23,548 nt of DNA from NCBI RefSeq assembly GCF_937877005.1, contig NZ_CALEFV010000061.1, positions 1 to 23,548 on the forward strand. The letters run 5' to 3'. The notes beneath the pieces were generated by a model that saw only the letters and a program-made list of their open reading frames with translations, did not search any database and was not told where the DNA came from. Origin of the DNA: an uncultured Fibrobacter sp. (GTDB lineage Bacteria > Fibrobacterota > Fibrobacteria > Fibrobacterales > Fibrobacteraceae). The translations under genes were made by a program, and so were the position numbers. This document shows positions 13,643-20,966 of this stretch, in pieces (within the stretch, counting starts at the first letter, position 1; each line of letters starts with the position of its first letter).

Positions 13643-16414
13643 TTACCGTTTGCGGCAACGCACGGCAGCCACTGCGCCGAGAGCAATCAGCAGCACCGCT
13701 GCAATTACACTCACAAGAATTGTCTTGTGGAACGGAACGCTGCGGTATTCCATGCGGACTTCGGAGTTACCAGTCGGAATCTGCACGGCGCGCAAGGTTC
13801 CAAACGCCTTGTAGACTTTAGCTTCTTTGCCGTTCACGTAAGCCTTCCAGTACGGGTGATAGTTGCCGGCGACGACCATGAAACCTTCGCGGTCCGCATT
13901 CACATTGAACACCTGCGTATCCATCTTGGGGCTTGCGACTAGTTTTGCAGACCCCTGGATCGGACCCTTGGCAGCCACGCTGCCCTTGCCGTCGAATTCC
14001 GGAGTTTCAGACAAAATAACTTTTTCGCGGTAGAAGAACTTACCCGGTTCATCACCAAATTCTGGAGCGGCAGGCTTTGCCGCCACAGCACTTGCGGAAT
14101 CGGCGGTAGCGCTATCGGCGGTCGCCACGGCGGAGTCTGCAACGGATTCTGCCACCGGTTCGGCGGTTTTCTGTTCACGAATGGCGGCCTGCGTCTGGAG
14201 CGTCTTGATGGCAGCGGAATCATCCATCACCACAGCTTCGCCGTAGAGGTAAGCCTCGCCCATCGCCGTCGGAATCGGCATGAAGGTCGTTCCCTGACGG
14301 CTATCGAAAATGATCGCGCCCACGTTCATCAAGTCGAGGAACGGGTGCACGGCCGTCGGGTCATTGATATTCATCAGGTAATTCGCATCCTGCTGACCGC
14401 CACGGAAAGCGCGGTAGCTCGCCAGTTCGTTATCGTGAATGCCGTCGGCATTGCGCATATGGTACTGCGAAAAGATGTTTCCGCTCAAGGCCTTGTTGCG
14501 GGAAAGCGAAAGCACGCGCGGCGTATTCAGCGAATCAGCCTTGTACGGAGCCTTGATAGCGGCAACCACCGGATTAGTCGGCTGCAAGTATTCGTTTGCC
14601 GGAACATTCTGGATGAACGCGCCATCGATAAAGAAAAGTTCGATACCTGCGGCAAGCGCAAGAACGCCCGCCTTGTGAGCCACCGGAGCCTTCCACTTTG
14701 CCACAAAGAGCGTCACCGCGACAATCACCAGCACCAGCACAAAGCCAGGGACAGCCTTGCCGGCGGTCGCATTCATCACGATTTCGTTCAGCGGCTTAAA
14801 GTAAGGAGCGGTAATCGGATCTTCCAAAAGTTTCTGGCCGCTCATGAGCATCACGCCGAGATAGGCAAAGCCGATAAAGATGCAAGCCTGCAGTGCACGC
14901 GGAGTTCCCGGAAGGCCCTTCTGGAAAGCCTCGGTCAAATTTGCAACGGTAAGCTTTTTCTTCTGGTCATCAAGGCTCATCACGCCAAGGCAAAGGGCGG
15001 CATAAAGAATCATCACCACCAAGCCGACAGGGCCAATAAAGGTCGTCCAGGCAAAACGGGCAATCAAGGCAAGCACCAGGAGCACGCCGTACATTGCAGA
15101 ACCATGCAACAGGGCGCGACGGTTATCTTCGGCTTCGGCGGCTTCTTCGGGAGTCTTGCTTTCGGCAGACAAAGCCTTAAGAACCGGGCCCGCCATCATC
15201 ACCAACAAGAGCGGCAACCAAAACAGAGCCATACCCGGAGCACGGAAATTCTTGACACCGGGGAGCACATTGTACCACAGCTTGAACAGCGGAGAATGGT
15301 CGCCCATGCCGTAACTCAAGGCAACGACTGCACCCAGGCCCCAGAAAGCAGCATAGCGACGCTTGCCCGGCAAGAACAGGCAAAGGAATCCGAGGAAGGT
15401 AAGGAGTGCGCCCGCATTGTTGTGGTCCAACTTGAACGCATTGTGGCCCCAATAGAACGGCGAACCACCTTGCAGTTTGCGGTATTCGTCCATCGAGAAA
15501 CTCACAAAAGAGGAACCTTCGAGGTCACCCGTCTTTTCGTTCTGTTCGTAAACGTCGACACCCACAAAGCCCGGCAATAGAATCTGCGCCATTTCTTCTT
15601 GGTGCAAGGACCAGCTCACGGCGTGGCCGTAATTGGTGTGGCTATCGTCACCGCGCACCGACTGCGTGGTCGTGTACATGTAAGGCGGCACAATCTGGAA
15701 ACAAGAAAGTGCAAGGCCAAAGCCAAGACCCACCGCAGCAAGGCCAAGGCGCTTGCCGCGAGTCTTTAGGGCATCGCAATGGAAGGCGACTTCGTAAAGC
15801 GTATAAAGACCGGCGCCCCACAGGAACAAGTAAGTGAGCTGCAGGTGCGAGCCCAAAATCATCCACGCGACCGAGAGCGCAAGCACAATCATGTAAGGAA
15901 TGCTACCCGAGCGTACCACCTTGCGAATGGCAAGCAGCGTAAGAGGCGCAATGGCAAAGACCATCATCTTGCCGTCGTGGCCACCGTACAGGTAGGTAAA
16001 GAATTCCGGCGAGAACGCGTAAAGCATGCCAAGGAGCCCCGCCCACCAACGGTTCCCCGTCAGGTTCCAGGCGAGAGCCATGGCACTCATAAAGGCCACC
16101 CACAACGTGAGGATAAACTTGAAGCCCACGGCGCGGGCCGGGTCCATCAGGAACTGCACCCACACCAGCGGATGGTAAGCGTCGGCGAACAAGGCGTCGA
16201 TCGTCGGAACGCCGCCCAGGCGGGAATCGTCCCATTCCGTGAGCACGGCACTTTCGGCACGCAGAATACGGCTACCGATACCGTTCAGCTGGTCGCTGTT
16301 GAGCATGAGCTGGTTGCTGTCGAACGCAAAGTCGCGGAACACGATCAGCAAAATTCCAAGGAAAATGGCGGAAAGCGCCACAAAGAAAGCAGGCTTCTTG
16401 TTTAGAAAATTCAT
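13643..16414 (-). CDS. YfhO-family polytopic membrane protein
   Basis: 923 aa. The N-terminal two thirds carries many membrane helices in a GT-C-like layout: a first helix at about 8-26, a large outer loop with acidic motifs (RLGGVPTIDALFADAYHPL), then repeated hydrophobic segments including FSPEFFTYLYGGHDGKMMVFA. The soluble part after about 600 includes LSRNKALSGNIFSQYHMRNADG and a beta-rich end (FMVVAGNYHPYWKAYVNGKEAKVYKAFG), and a final helix plus RCRKR close the protein. This matches the YfhO family (PF09586), linked in Bacillus to glycosylation of teichoic acids; the substrate here is unknown. An Ala/Asp/Ser/Glu-rich insert lies at about 745-785. A TAAATT box ends 6 nt before the ATG; no Shine-Dalgarno sequence is seen. 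Confidence 0.85.
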   Translation of the reverse strand: MNFLNKKPAFFVALSAIFLGILLIVFRDFAFDSNQLMLNSDQLNGIGSRILRAESAVLTEWDDSRLGGVPTIDALFADAYHPLVWVQFLMDPARAVGFKFILTLWVAFMSAMALAWNLTGNRWWAGLLGMLYAFSPEFFTYLYGGHDGKMMVFAIAPLTLLAIRKVVRSGSIPYMIVLALSVAWMILGSHLQLTYLFLWGAGLYTLYEVAFHCDALKTRGKRLGLAAVGLGFGLALSCFQIVPPYMYTTTQSVRGDDSHTNYGHAVSWSLHQEEMAQILLPGFVGVDVYEQNEKTGDLEGSSFVSFSMDEYRKLQGGSPFYWGHNAFKLDHNNAGALLTFLGFLCLFLPGKRRYAAFWGLGAVVALSYGMGDHSPLFKLWYNVLPGVKNFRAPGMALFWLPLLLVMMAGPVLKALSAESKTPEEAAEAEDNRRALLHGSAMYGVLLVLALIARFAWTTFIGPVGLVVMILYAALCLGVMSLDDQKKKLTVANLTEAFQKGLPGTPRALQACIFIGFAYLGVMLMSGQKLLEDPITAPYFKPLNEIVMNATAGKAVPGFVLVLVIVAVTLFVAKWKAPVAHKAGVLALAAGIELFFIDGAFIQNVPANEYLQPTNPVVAAIKAPYKADSLNTPRVLSLSRNKALSGNIFSQYHMRNADGIHDNELASYRAFRGGQQDANYLMNINDPTAVHPFLDLMNVGAIIFDSRQGTTFMPIPTAMGEAYLYGEAVVMDDSAAIKTLQTQAAIREQKTAEPVAESVADSAVATADSATADSASAVAAKPAAPEFGDEPGKFFYREKVILSETPEFDGKGSVAAKGPIQGSAKLVASPKMDTQVFNVNADREGFMVVAGNYHPYWKAYVNGKEAKVYKAFGTLRAVQIPTGNSEVRMEYRSVPFHKTILVSVIAAVLLIALGAVAAVRCRKR

Positions 16415-16420
16415 GCAGTT

Positions 16421-16426
16421 AATTTA
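16421..16426 (-). promoter_or_regulatory. Possible -10 box of the YfhO-family gene, leaderless
   Basis: TAAATT on the reverse strand ends 6 nt before the ATG at 16414, in the context ACTAAATTAACTGC-ATG. The matching -35 position falls in the terminator of the upstream small gene. Confidence 0.4.
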
Positions 16427-16439
16427 GTTAAAACAAAAA

Positions 16440-16466
16440 GAACCGGTCATTTGCCAGTGACCGTTC
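16440..16466 (-). terminator. Terminator of the 40-residue protein gene
   Basis: On the reverse strand a roughly 9-bp stem with one bulge (GAACGGTCA with TGACCGGTTC), followed by TTTTTGTTTT. It lies 22 nt after the small gene's stop and overlaps the region expected for the YfhO-gene -35. Confidence 0.7.
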
Positions 16467-16488
16467 CTTTCACGAAATGAGTATGAGA

Positions 16489-16611
16489 CTACTCTTCCGA
16501 CTTGTCTTCGAGCTTGTCGTCGGCAGAAGAATACTTGATCAGGCAATACACGCCGAAAGCTGAGATGATGCAAGCGGCGGCAATGGCGACATACTTGATG
16601 ATCTTTCCCAT
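16489..16611 (-). CDS. 40-residue single-helix membrane protein
   Basis: The reading frame is MGKIIKYVAIAAACIISAFG followed by VYCLIKYSSADDKLEDKSEE and a TAG stop. There is one hydrophobic helix (about 5-25) and a charged, acidic C-terminal tail. A perfect AGGAG ribosome binding site lies 6 nt before the ATG, a TATATT box at 16643-16648 and a terminator at 16440-16466, so it is a complete transcription unit. No family is recognised. The two cysteines in or near the helix could be modified or bridged, which is speculative. Confidence 0.8.
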   Translation of the reverse strand: MGKIIKYVAIAAACIISAFGVYCLIKYSSADDKLEDKSEE

Positions 16612-16642
16612 GATATTCTCCTATAAAAAAGCTCTTTACCCT

Positions 16643-16648
16643 AATATA
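16643..16648 (-). promoter_or_regulatory. Probable -10 box of the 40-residue protein gene
   Basis: TATATT on the reverse strand, 31 nt before the ATG. There is no consensus -35; that position is occupied by short palindromes (16658-16684). Confidence 0.5.
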
Positions 16649-16657
16649 CACAAAAAT

Positions 16658-16702
16658 ACGCAAAATGCGTAGCGCAAATTGCGTAATTTCTGCAAAATGC
16701 AG
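16658..16702. promoter_or_regulatory. Three 13-bp palindromes, candidate operator cluster
   Basis: ACGCAAAATGCGT (16658-16670), GCGCAAATTGCGT (16672-16684) and CTGCAAAATGCAG (16690-16702) share the layout YGCA-AAW-TGCR. The first two cover the expected -35 region of the 40-residue gene, suggesting control by a dimeric regulator. The third could instead be part of the 3' end of the upstream surface-protein transcript. Confidence 0.45.
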
Positions 16703-16703
16703 T

Positions 16704-16722
16704 CCCTAAATCAACTTTAGGG
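16704..16722 (-). terminator. Hairpin after the surface protein gene
   Basis: A 7-bp stem (CCCTAAA with TTTAGGG) and a 5-nt loop, 10 nt after the stop at 16733. There is no clean U run after it on the reverse strand, so termination may be Rho-dependent or involve the adjacent CTGCA hairpin. Confidence 0.45.
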
Positions 16723-16732
16723 GCTACAAGAG

Positions 16733-18970
16733 TTATTTAAGAGTCACTTTCTGACTTATTCCATTCACGCGAACAATGTAACTGCCGGGCGTCTGCAAGG
16801 TAATGCTTGTAGAAGTCTCCAAAAGCGGTTTTGAGACCACTCGGTGACCGAGTACATCATAGACACTGACTACTCCACCCTGCGTATTCATGAGCGTAAT
16901 CGTCATACCATTTACCTCGAGATCGAAGGAGTATTCCAGTTGGTTCAAGACAAAGTCCGAGTCCTCCGAAGAACTGCTACTTCCCTTCGACGAAGAAGAC
17001 GACTTTGCAGAGGAACTACTACTCTTCACCTTTGAAGAGGAAGACGATTTTGCAGAAGAGGAACTCTTTGCCGAAGACGAAGATCTCGCGTCACTTGAAG
17101 AGCTCTTTGCCGAAGACGAGGATTGCGCATCACTCGAAGAACTCTCTTCCGAGGACGAAGACTTCGCAGAGGATGAGGATTTCACTTCGCTCGAAGAAGA
17201 GACCTTTGTCGAACTGCTAGAAACACTGCTGGAAGAAGCTACCTGTGTAGAGCTAGAAGATTCAACCTTCGAAGAACTCGATTCAGCAACAGAGTTGCTA
17301 GATGTTGCAGAACTACTTGACGCAACAGAACTACTCGATGTTGAAGAGCTACTAGATGTTGTACTGGAAGAGGACTCAAGTAATGTATGGCTTTGCCCGA
17401 TGGTTCCGTACCTCGAGTAGAACTCGTCGCAGGTGCCCTCGGTCGTGAGGATCGGGTAATGGCCCTCGCAGTAGCGCCACCAGCCGCTGCTCGTGCTCGA
17501 CAGGCCGGAGTTCGTGTTCAGCTTCTCAACGAACGACTCCGTCTGCATCTCCGCAGTGGTCCTCCCGTTAACGTTCGCAACGGAGCCCGTGCTCGTCAGC
17601 GTGCCGATGGCGTGCATCGTGTCCGGCGTCGCGACGCTCGCGTCGTAGTAGCTGTTGTCGACGCGGCTGTTCGTCACGTAGGGGCTCACGCCGGAGATAC
17701 GGTAGTTGCCGCGGTCCACCGAGCTGCTGATCACGCCGTAGGAGTGAGCCGCCACCAGCTGCGTAACCGAGGAGCCGTACAGGTAGCCGGCGATGCCGCC
17801 CACGTAGGGGTACCTCGTGGGACTCACGTCGAAGCCCTTGCCCAGCTTCAGGAGGGCGTGGTTGTTCCGGAGGCCGCTGCCGTAGTACCCGTAGCCCGTG
17901 ACGCCGCCGACCTTGACGTTGTAGGTGCTCGTGTCGGATAGCGCGAGAGTGTCCAGGTTCAGTTCCGCGTAGGAGGCGCTTATCGTCGAGGCGTTCGCCT
18001 CCCCCGCAAGGCCGCCGATCTCGACAGTGCCGAAGTTGGAGCCCCTGACGACCAGAGTGTCGAGGGACGCCTGGCACTGCACTATCTTGCCGCTGGAGAG
18101 GTAGCCAGCGATGCCGCCGGCGTAGAGAGCGGTCGTGCCGCTGCCGGACGTCGTCACGACAGCCTTCCCGCGGAACCGGCTGTTCTGTATGGTCCCGCTG
18201 CTGGTCGCGGCGATCCCGCCGAAGTTCAGGGTGCCGCCGGTGGACTCGTAGGCTAGAGTCATGGACGGTTCCGCCACGCTGTTCCTGATCGTCCCGCTGT
18301 TCGTGTACACGATGCCGCCGATGCCGCTGGTGGACAGGGCGTACCCCGTGCTCGTGCAGCTGTCGATCGTGCCGCTGTTCGAGTGCGCTATCCCGTAGTT
18401 CCTGGAAGCGCTGTTCTTGATAGTGCCGTTGTTCGTGTAGGCCAGGCCGCCCTTCTGGTGCATGCCGTCGTTAGATTCCGTGCAGCTGTCGATCACGCCC
18501 CTGTTCTCGCGCACCCATGCGTAGACGTCGCTCCTCTTCAGCGACAGGTTCTTCATCACGAACCCCGTGCCCGTGTAGTTCACCAGCCCGCCCGGGGAGT
18601 AAAGGCCGTAGATCGTGTGGCCCGCCCCGTCAAGGGTGCCGTTGAAGGGCGCGTCGTCGTCGAACCCTATCGGCGTCCACTGGAACAGGCTCGTCTCGGT
18701 CTCGTCCGCCATGAAGTGGATGTCGTCGCCCAGGATCGCGTTGATGCTCCTGCTCCCGTTGTTCGTCTGGTACGCGAACCACGCCAGCTCCTCCGCGGTC
18801 GTGATTACGTAGTACGCCTTCCCGCCGATGCTGTCCATGGAGGGTCTCGACGTGGAGCCGTCCCAGTCGGCTGCGAATGCTGTACCGCATAGTCCTGCTA
18901 ACAGACAAATAAGAATCGTTTTCAAAGCAGTAAAACGACTTTGAGCATAACAACGGGGCAAATCGGTCAT
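16733..18970 (-). CDS. Secreted GLUG-repeat surface protein with poly-Ser linker and sorting domain
   Basis: 745 aa. The signal peptide (cleavage AFA-ADWDG, about 34) leads into a Gly/Ser/Asn-rich repetitive passenger (about 37-525). It has many GLUG-like turns such as GGIAGYLSSGKIVQC, GGLAGEANASTIS and GGIAGYLYGSSVTQL, typical of beta-solenoid adhesins. Residues about 530-665 form a linker of SSSS blocks with short spacers, as in Fibrobacter secreted proteins. The end (GVVSVYDVLGHRVVS, LQTPGSYIVRVNG, ending KVTLK) resembles a T9SS type A sorting domain. Surface attachment or adhesion is inferred. The passenger DNA (about 17400-18860) is clearly more GC-rich than the flanks and uses GGG, AGG, GAG and ATA codons unlike its neighbours. 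The start is supported by AGGAGC 6 nt upstream. Confidence 0.85.
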   Translation of the reverse strand: MTDLPRCYAQSRFTALKTILICLLAGLCGTAFAADWDGSTSRPSMDSIGGKAYYVITTAEELAWFAYQTNNGSRSINAILGDDIHFMADETETSLFQWTPIGFDDDAPFNGTLDGAGHTIYGLYSPGGLVNYTGTGFVMKNLSLKRSDVYAWVRENRGVIDSCTESNDGMHQKGGLAYTNNGTIKNSASRNYGIAHSNSGTIDSCTSTGYALSTSGIGGIVYTNSGTIRNSVAEPSMTLAYESTGGTLNFGGIAATSSGTIQNSRFRGKAVVTTSGSGTTALYAGGIAGYLSSGKIVQCQASLDTLVVRGSNFGTVEIGGLAGEANASTISASYAELNLDTLALSDTSTYNVKVGGVTGYGYYGSGLRNNHALLKLGKGFDVSPTRYPYVGGIAGYLYGSSVTQLVAAHSYGVISSSVDRGNYRISGVSPYVTNSRVDNSYYDASVATPDTMHAIGTLTSTGSVANVNGRTTAEMQTESFVEKLNTNSGLSSTSSGWWRYCEGHYPILTTEGTCDEFYSRYGTIGQSHTLLESSSSTTSSSSSTSSSSVASSSSATSSNSVAESSSSKVESSSSTQVASSSSVSSSSTKVSSSSEVKSSSSAKSSSSEESSSSDAQSSSSAKSSSSDARSSSSAKSSSSAKSSSSSKVKSSSSSAKSSSSSKGSSSSSEDSDFVLNQLEYSFDLEVNGMTITLMNTQGGVVSVYDVLGHRVVSKPLLETSTSITLQTPGSYIVRVNGISQKVTLK
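16950..17375 (-). repeat. Serine-linker coding repeat
   Basis: A low-complexity coding stretch for SSSS blocks separated by two or three residues (for example AK, DA, DAR, KVE). Serine codons are mixed (TCG, TCT, TCA, AGT, AGC, TCC), so the protein repeat is kept without strict DNA repetition. Such stretches are prone to length change. Confidence 0.75.
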
Positions 18971-18998
18971 AGACAGCTCCTAAAAAATGACTATTCCC

Positions 18999-19046
18999 AA
19001 TATACATTAATATTGCACACCCTCCAACCCGTTTGTAAAAAAAAAA
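18999..19046 (-). promoter_or_regulatory. Promoter region of the surface protein gene with a T10 tract
   Basis: TATATT (18999-19004) on the reverse strand with a weak TTGGAG (19022-19027) 17 nt upstream. A run of ten T (19037-19046 as A on the forward strand) flanked by GTTTG and CAAAC lies 9 nt further upstream. The tract could be an UP-like element, a slippage site or the U run of the upstream gene's terminator. Confidence 0.5.
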
Positions 19047-19080
19047 CAAACAGTAAGTCAAAGGGGACAGCTAAAAGAGA

Positions 19081-20028
19081 TTATTTCTTTTTTAGAATCA
19101 TGCAGATGACGGGCAACTTTTTGTCGACTTCGTTTTCACTCGGGATGATTTCGCTGGAAATGACCTCGCAGTTGAATTCCTTGACAAAGAATTCGAGCTG
19201 ACTGCGGTCAAAGCCAAGCCAAATGTGACCGTGCGTGGTGCGGAAAGATTCTTCCTTGTGCTGCGCCAAGTCAAGCAGGGCAAGCGTTCCACCGCGTTTG
19301 AGGATACGGACAGCCTCCTTGAGGGCAAGGCGCGGGTCTGTTGCATGATGAAGCACTTGGCTCATGAGCACGAGGTCGGCAAAGTTATCCGGGAGCCCCG
19401 TCTTGACCATGTCGGCCACCTTGGGCGACACGTTCTGGATGTTTTTCTGCTTTAAAATCTTCTGAAGACCGCCAATCACTTTGGGATCGCAGTCGAGGGC
19501 CGTCACGTGCTTGCAGCAGTTGCAGAGCATGAGCGTGAGGTCGCCGCCTTCGCCACAGCCCACGTCGACCGCGTTTTCGAACGGATACATCAGATGACCG
19601 AACAGGCTGATTTGCGCCTTGAGGCTACCACCTGCCTGGTCAAGCTTGTGGATTTGGCCCTTGGTCTTGTCGGTACGATCTTCGAGAACCTGTTCTGCTC
19701 GGCACTTGAGGATATCCTTGTCCGGCAGTTCGTCATAAGCCTCGCGAATCATCGAGAGCATGCGATTGCTCAGATACAGGTCTTCGCTCAGGCGGTAATA
19801 CGCCTTGATCCCGTCGCGGCGGTCCTTGAGCAAGTTGCAGGCAGAAAGCTTTGCCAGGTGGCGGCTCGCGTTACTCTGATGAATATCCAGGATATCCTTG
19901 ATTTCGTTGACGGTGAATTCCGCCTGGTCCAGAAGCAACAATATCTTGAGACGCATTTCGTCGGAAATGGCTCCGAAAAGGTCCATACTGGGTACAATCG
20001 GTTCGCGAGTATTTAAAGAATCTGCCAC
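19081..20028 (-). CDS. ArsR-type HTH fused to a SAM-dependent methyltransferase
   Basis: 315 aa. Residues about 15-82 form an ArsR-like winged helix (FGAISDEMRLKILLLL, then the recognition helix HQSNASRHLAKL and a wing ending GIKAYYRL). No metal-binding Cys pair typical of metal sensors is visible in the recognition helix. Residues about 145-315 form a class I methyltransferase: SAM loop VDVGCGEGG (154-162), ALDCDPKVI (177-185), LMSQVLHH (221-228) and the family stretch THGHIWLGF (265-273). Such fusions are known and some regulate methionine/SAM metabolism; the ligand here is inferred only. The start is a GTG with GGAG about 7 nt upstream; a later Met (residue 15) is a possible alternative. 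It is divergent from the PAP2 gene. Confidence 0.85.
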   Translation of the reverse strand: MADSLNTREPIVPSMDLFGAISDEMRLKILLLLDQAEFTVNEIKDILDIHQSNASRHLAKLSACNLLKDRRDGIKAYYRLSEDLYLSNRMLSMIREAYDELPDKDILKCRAEQVLEDRTDKTKGQIHKLDQAGGSLKAQISLFGHLMYPFENAVDVGCGEGGDLTLMLCNCCKHVTALDCDPKVIGGLQKILKQKNIQNVSPKVADMVKTGLPDNFADLVLMSQVLHHATDPRLALKEAVRILKRGGTLALLDLAQHKEESFRTTHGHIWLGFDRSQLEFFVKEFNCEVISSEIIPSENEVDKKLPVICMILKKK

Positions 20029-20055
20029 AAAAGCTCCATTCGTTTACTATAAAGC

Positions 20056-20063
20056 AATATAAT
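20056..20063. promoter_or_regulatory. Overlapping divergent -10 boxes
   Basis: TATATT on the reverse strand (20056-20061, for the ArsR-methyltransferase gene) overlaps TATAAT on the forward strand (20058-20063, for the PAP2 gene). The two polymerases could not occupy both at once. Both genes have normal ribosome binding sites (GGAG and AGGG). Confidence 0.5.
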
Positions 20064-20083
20064 TTTTTTAGCTTAGGGTCTAC

Positions 20084-20890
20084 ATGCGATTTCTCAAAAG
20101 GACATTCATTGGCGCCATCTTATTCCAAATCGGAATAGTTCAATCTGCAATAGCGTCCCCCCCGAAATACGCCCTGGATTTTGCCAATGATTTTACGCTC
20201 ACGCTCACCGCAGCCGGCATGGCCGGATTCGGGACATTTCTCTATTATCGCATGGAAACACCCGATAGTTTTCGCGAAAAAAACGAACTTTTACCCTGGG
20301 ACAGACCCTTCGCCGGACGCTACAGCGAGACCGCAGACCGGATGAGCGACTACGGTTTGGCACTCGCCATCGCCCCCTTTGCCATAGGCGGAATCGCCCT
20401 CTATTCGGGCAACTCGAACGGTAAAGAATTCGCAACATTCACGCTCATGTTGCTCCAGTCCATAGGCATTTCCAACGGAATCAACCTCACCCTCAGATCG
20501 TTTGAAATCTGGCCCCGGCCCTATATCTACGCGGAATCGGGCGACGGAAGGGACCTGGCGGACAACGCAAAATCCGAAGCTTCCGGGTCGTTCTTTTCGG
20601 GGCATGCCACGGCAGCCTTCTGCATAGCAACCTTTACTGACCAATGGTTCAGGACGGCATACAGCGGATCCCCCTACACCTCAATTGTACGGGCTACGGC
20701 CTACTCCCTCGCGGGCTTCGAAAGCGTCCTTCGGGTCGCCGCCGGCAAGCACTATCCGAGCGACGTCATTGTAGGAGCCCTGGTCGGAACCGGGGTCAGT
20801 CTAGGCGTCTTGGAGCTGCACAAAAATCGGAACAAAAGGTACTCCCTCTGGGCTTTCCCCAACATGGTCGGCATCACACTTTTCTATTGA
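20084..20890 (+). CDS. PAP2-family membrane phosphatase
   Basis: 268 aa with an N-terminal signal or anchor (1-24, ending SAIAS) and several hydrophobic segments (about 38-55, 91-107, 117-134, 228-245). The three PAP2 motifs are present: C1 as R138-x6-RP (WPRPYIY), C2 as SGSFFSGHATAAF with His174, and C3 as RVAAGKHYPSD with Arg217, nucleophile His223 and Asp227. The family removes phosphate from lipids such as undecaprenyl diphosphate or phosphatidic acid, or from lipid A; the substrate is not readable here. The catalytic site faces the periplasm. The start follows AGGG by 5 nt. Confidence 0.9.
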   Translation: MRFLKRTFIGAILFQIGIVQSAIASPPKYALDFANDFTLTLTAAGMAGFGTFLYYRMETPDSFREKNELLPWDRPFAGRYSETADRMSDYGLALAIAPFAIGGIALYSGNSNGKEFATFTLMLLQSIGISNGINLTLRSFEIWPRPYIYAESGDGRDLADNAKSEASGSFFSGHATAAFCIATFTDQWFRTAYSGSPYTSIVRATAYSLAGFESVLRVAAGKHYPSDVIVGALVGTGVSLGVLELHKNRNKRYSLWAFPNMVGITLFY

Positions 20891-20927
20891 CATAAAAAAG
20901 TAATATTCGTTTTAAAAAACGCGTGTA

Positions 20928-20933
20928 TATATT
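20928..20933 (+). promoter_or_regulatory. Probable -10 box of the FISUMP gene
   Basis: TATATT within TATATATTC, 33 nt before the chosen ATG. No clear -35; a TTGACA at 20887-20892 is too far away (35 nt). Confidence 0.4.
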
Positions 20934-20966
20934 CTAGTTGTAAGGTTAATGCCTTCGGGGTGTATA

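Noticed and set aside
14345..15580. 411-codon open frame opposite the YfhO-family gene
   Set aside because: His/Arg/Gln-rich shadow of a membrane protein gene, with no start signals.
16890..17420. Glu/Asp/Leu-rich open frame opposite the Ser linker
   Set aside because: It is the complement of the SSSS coding repeat and has no independent support.
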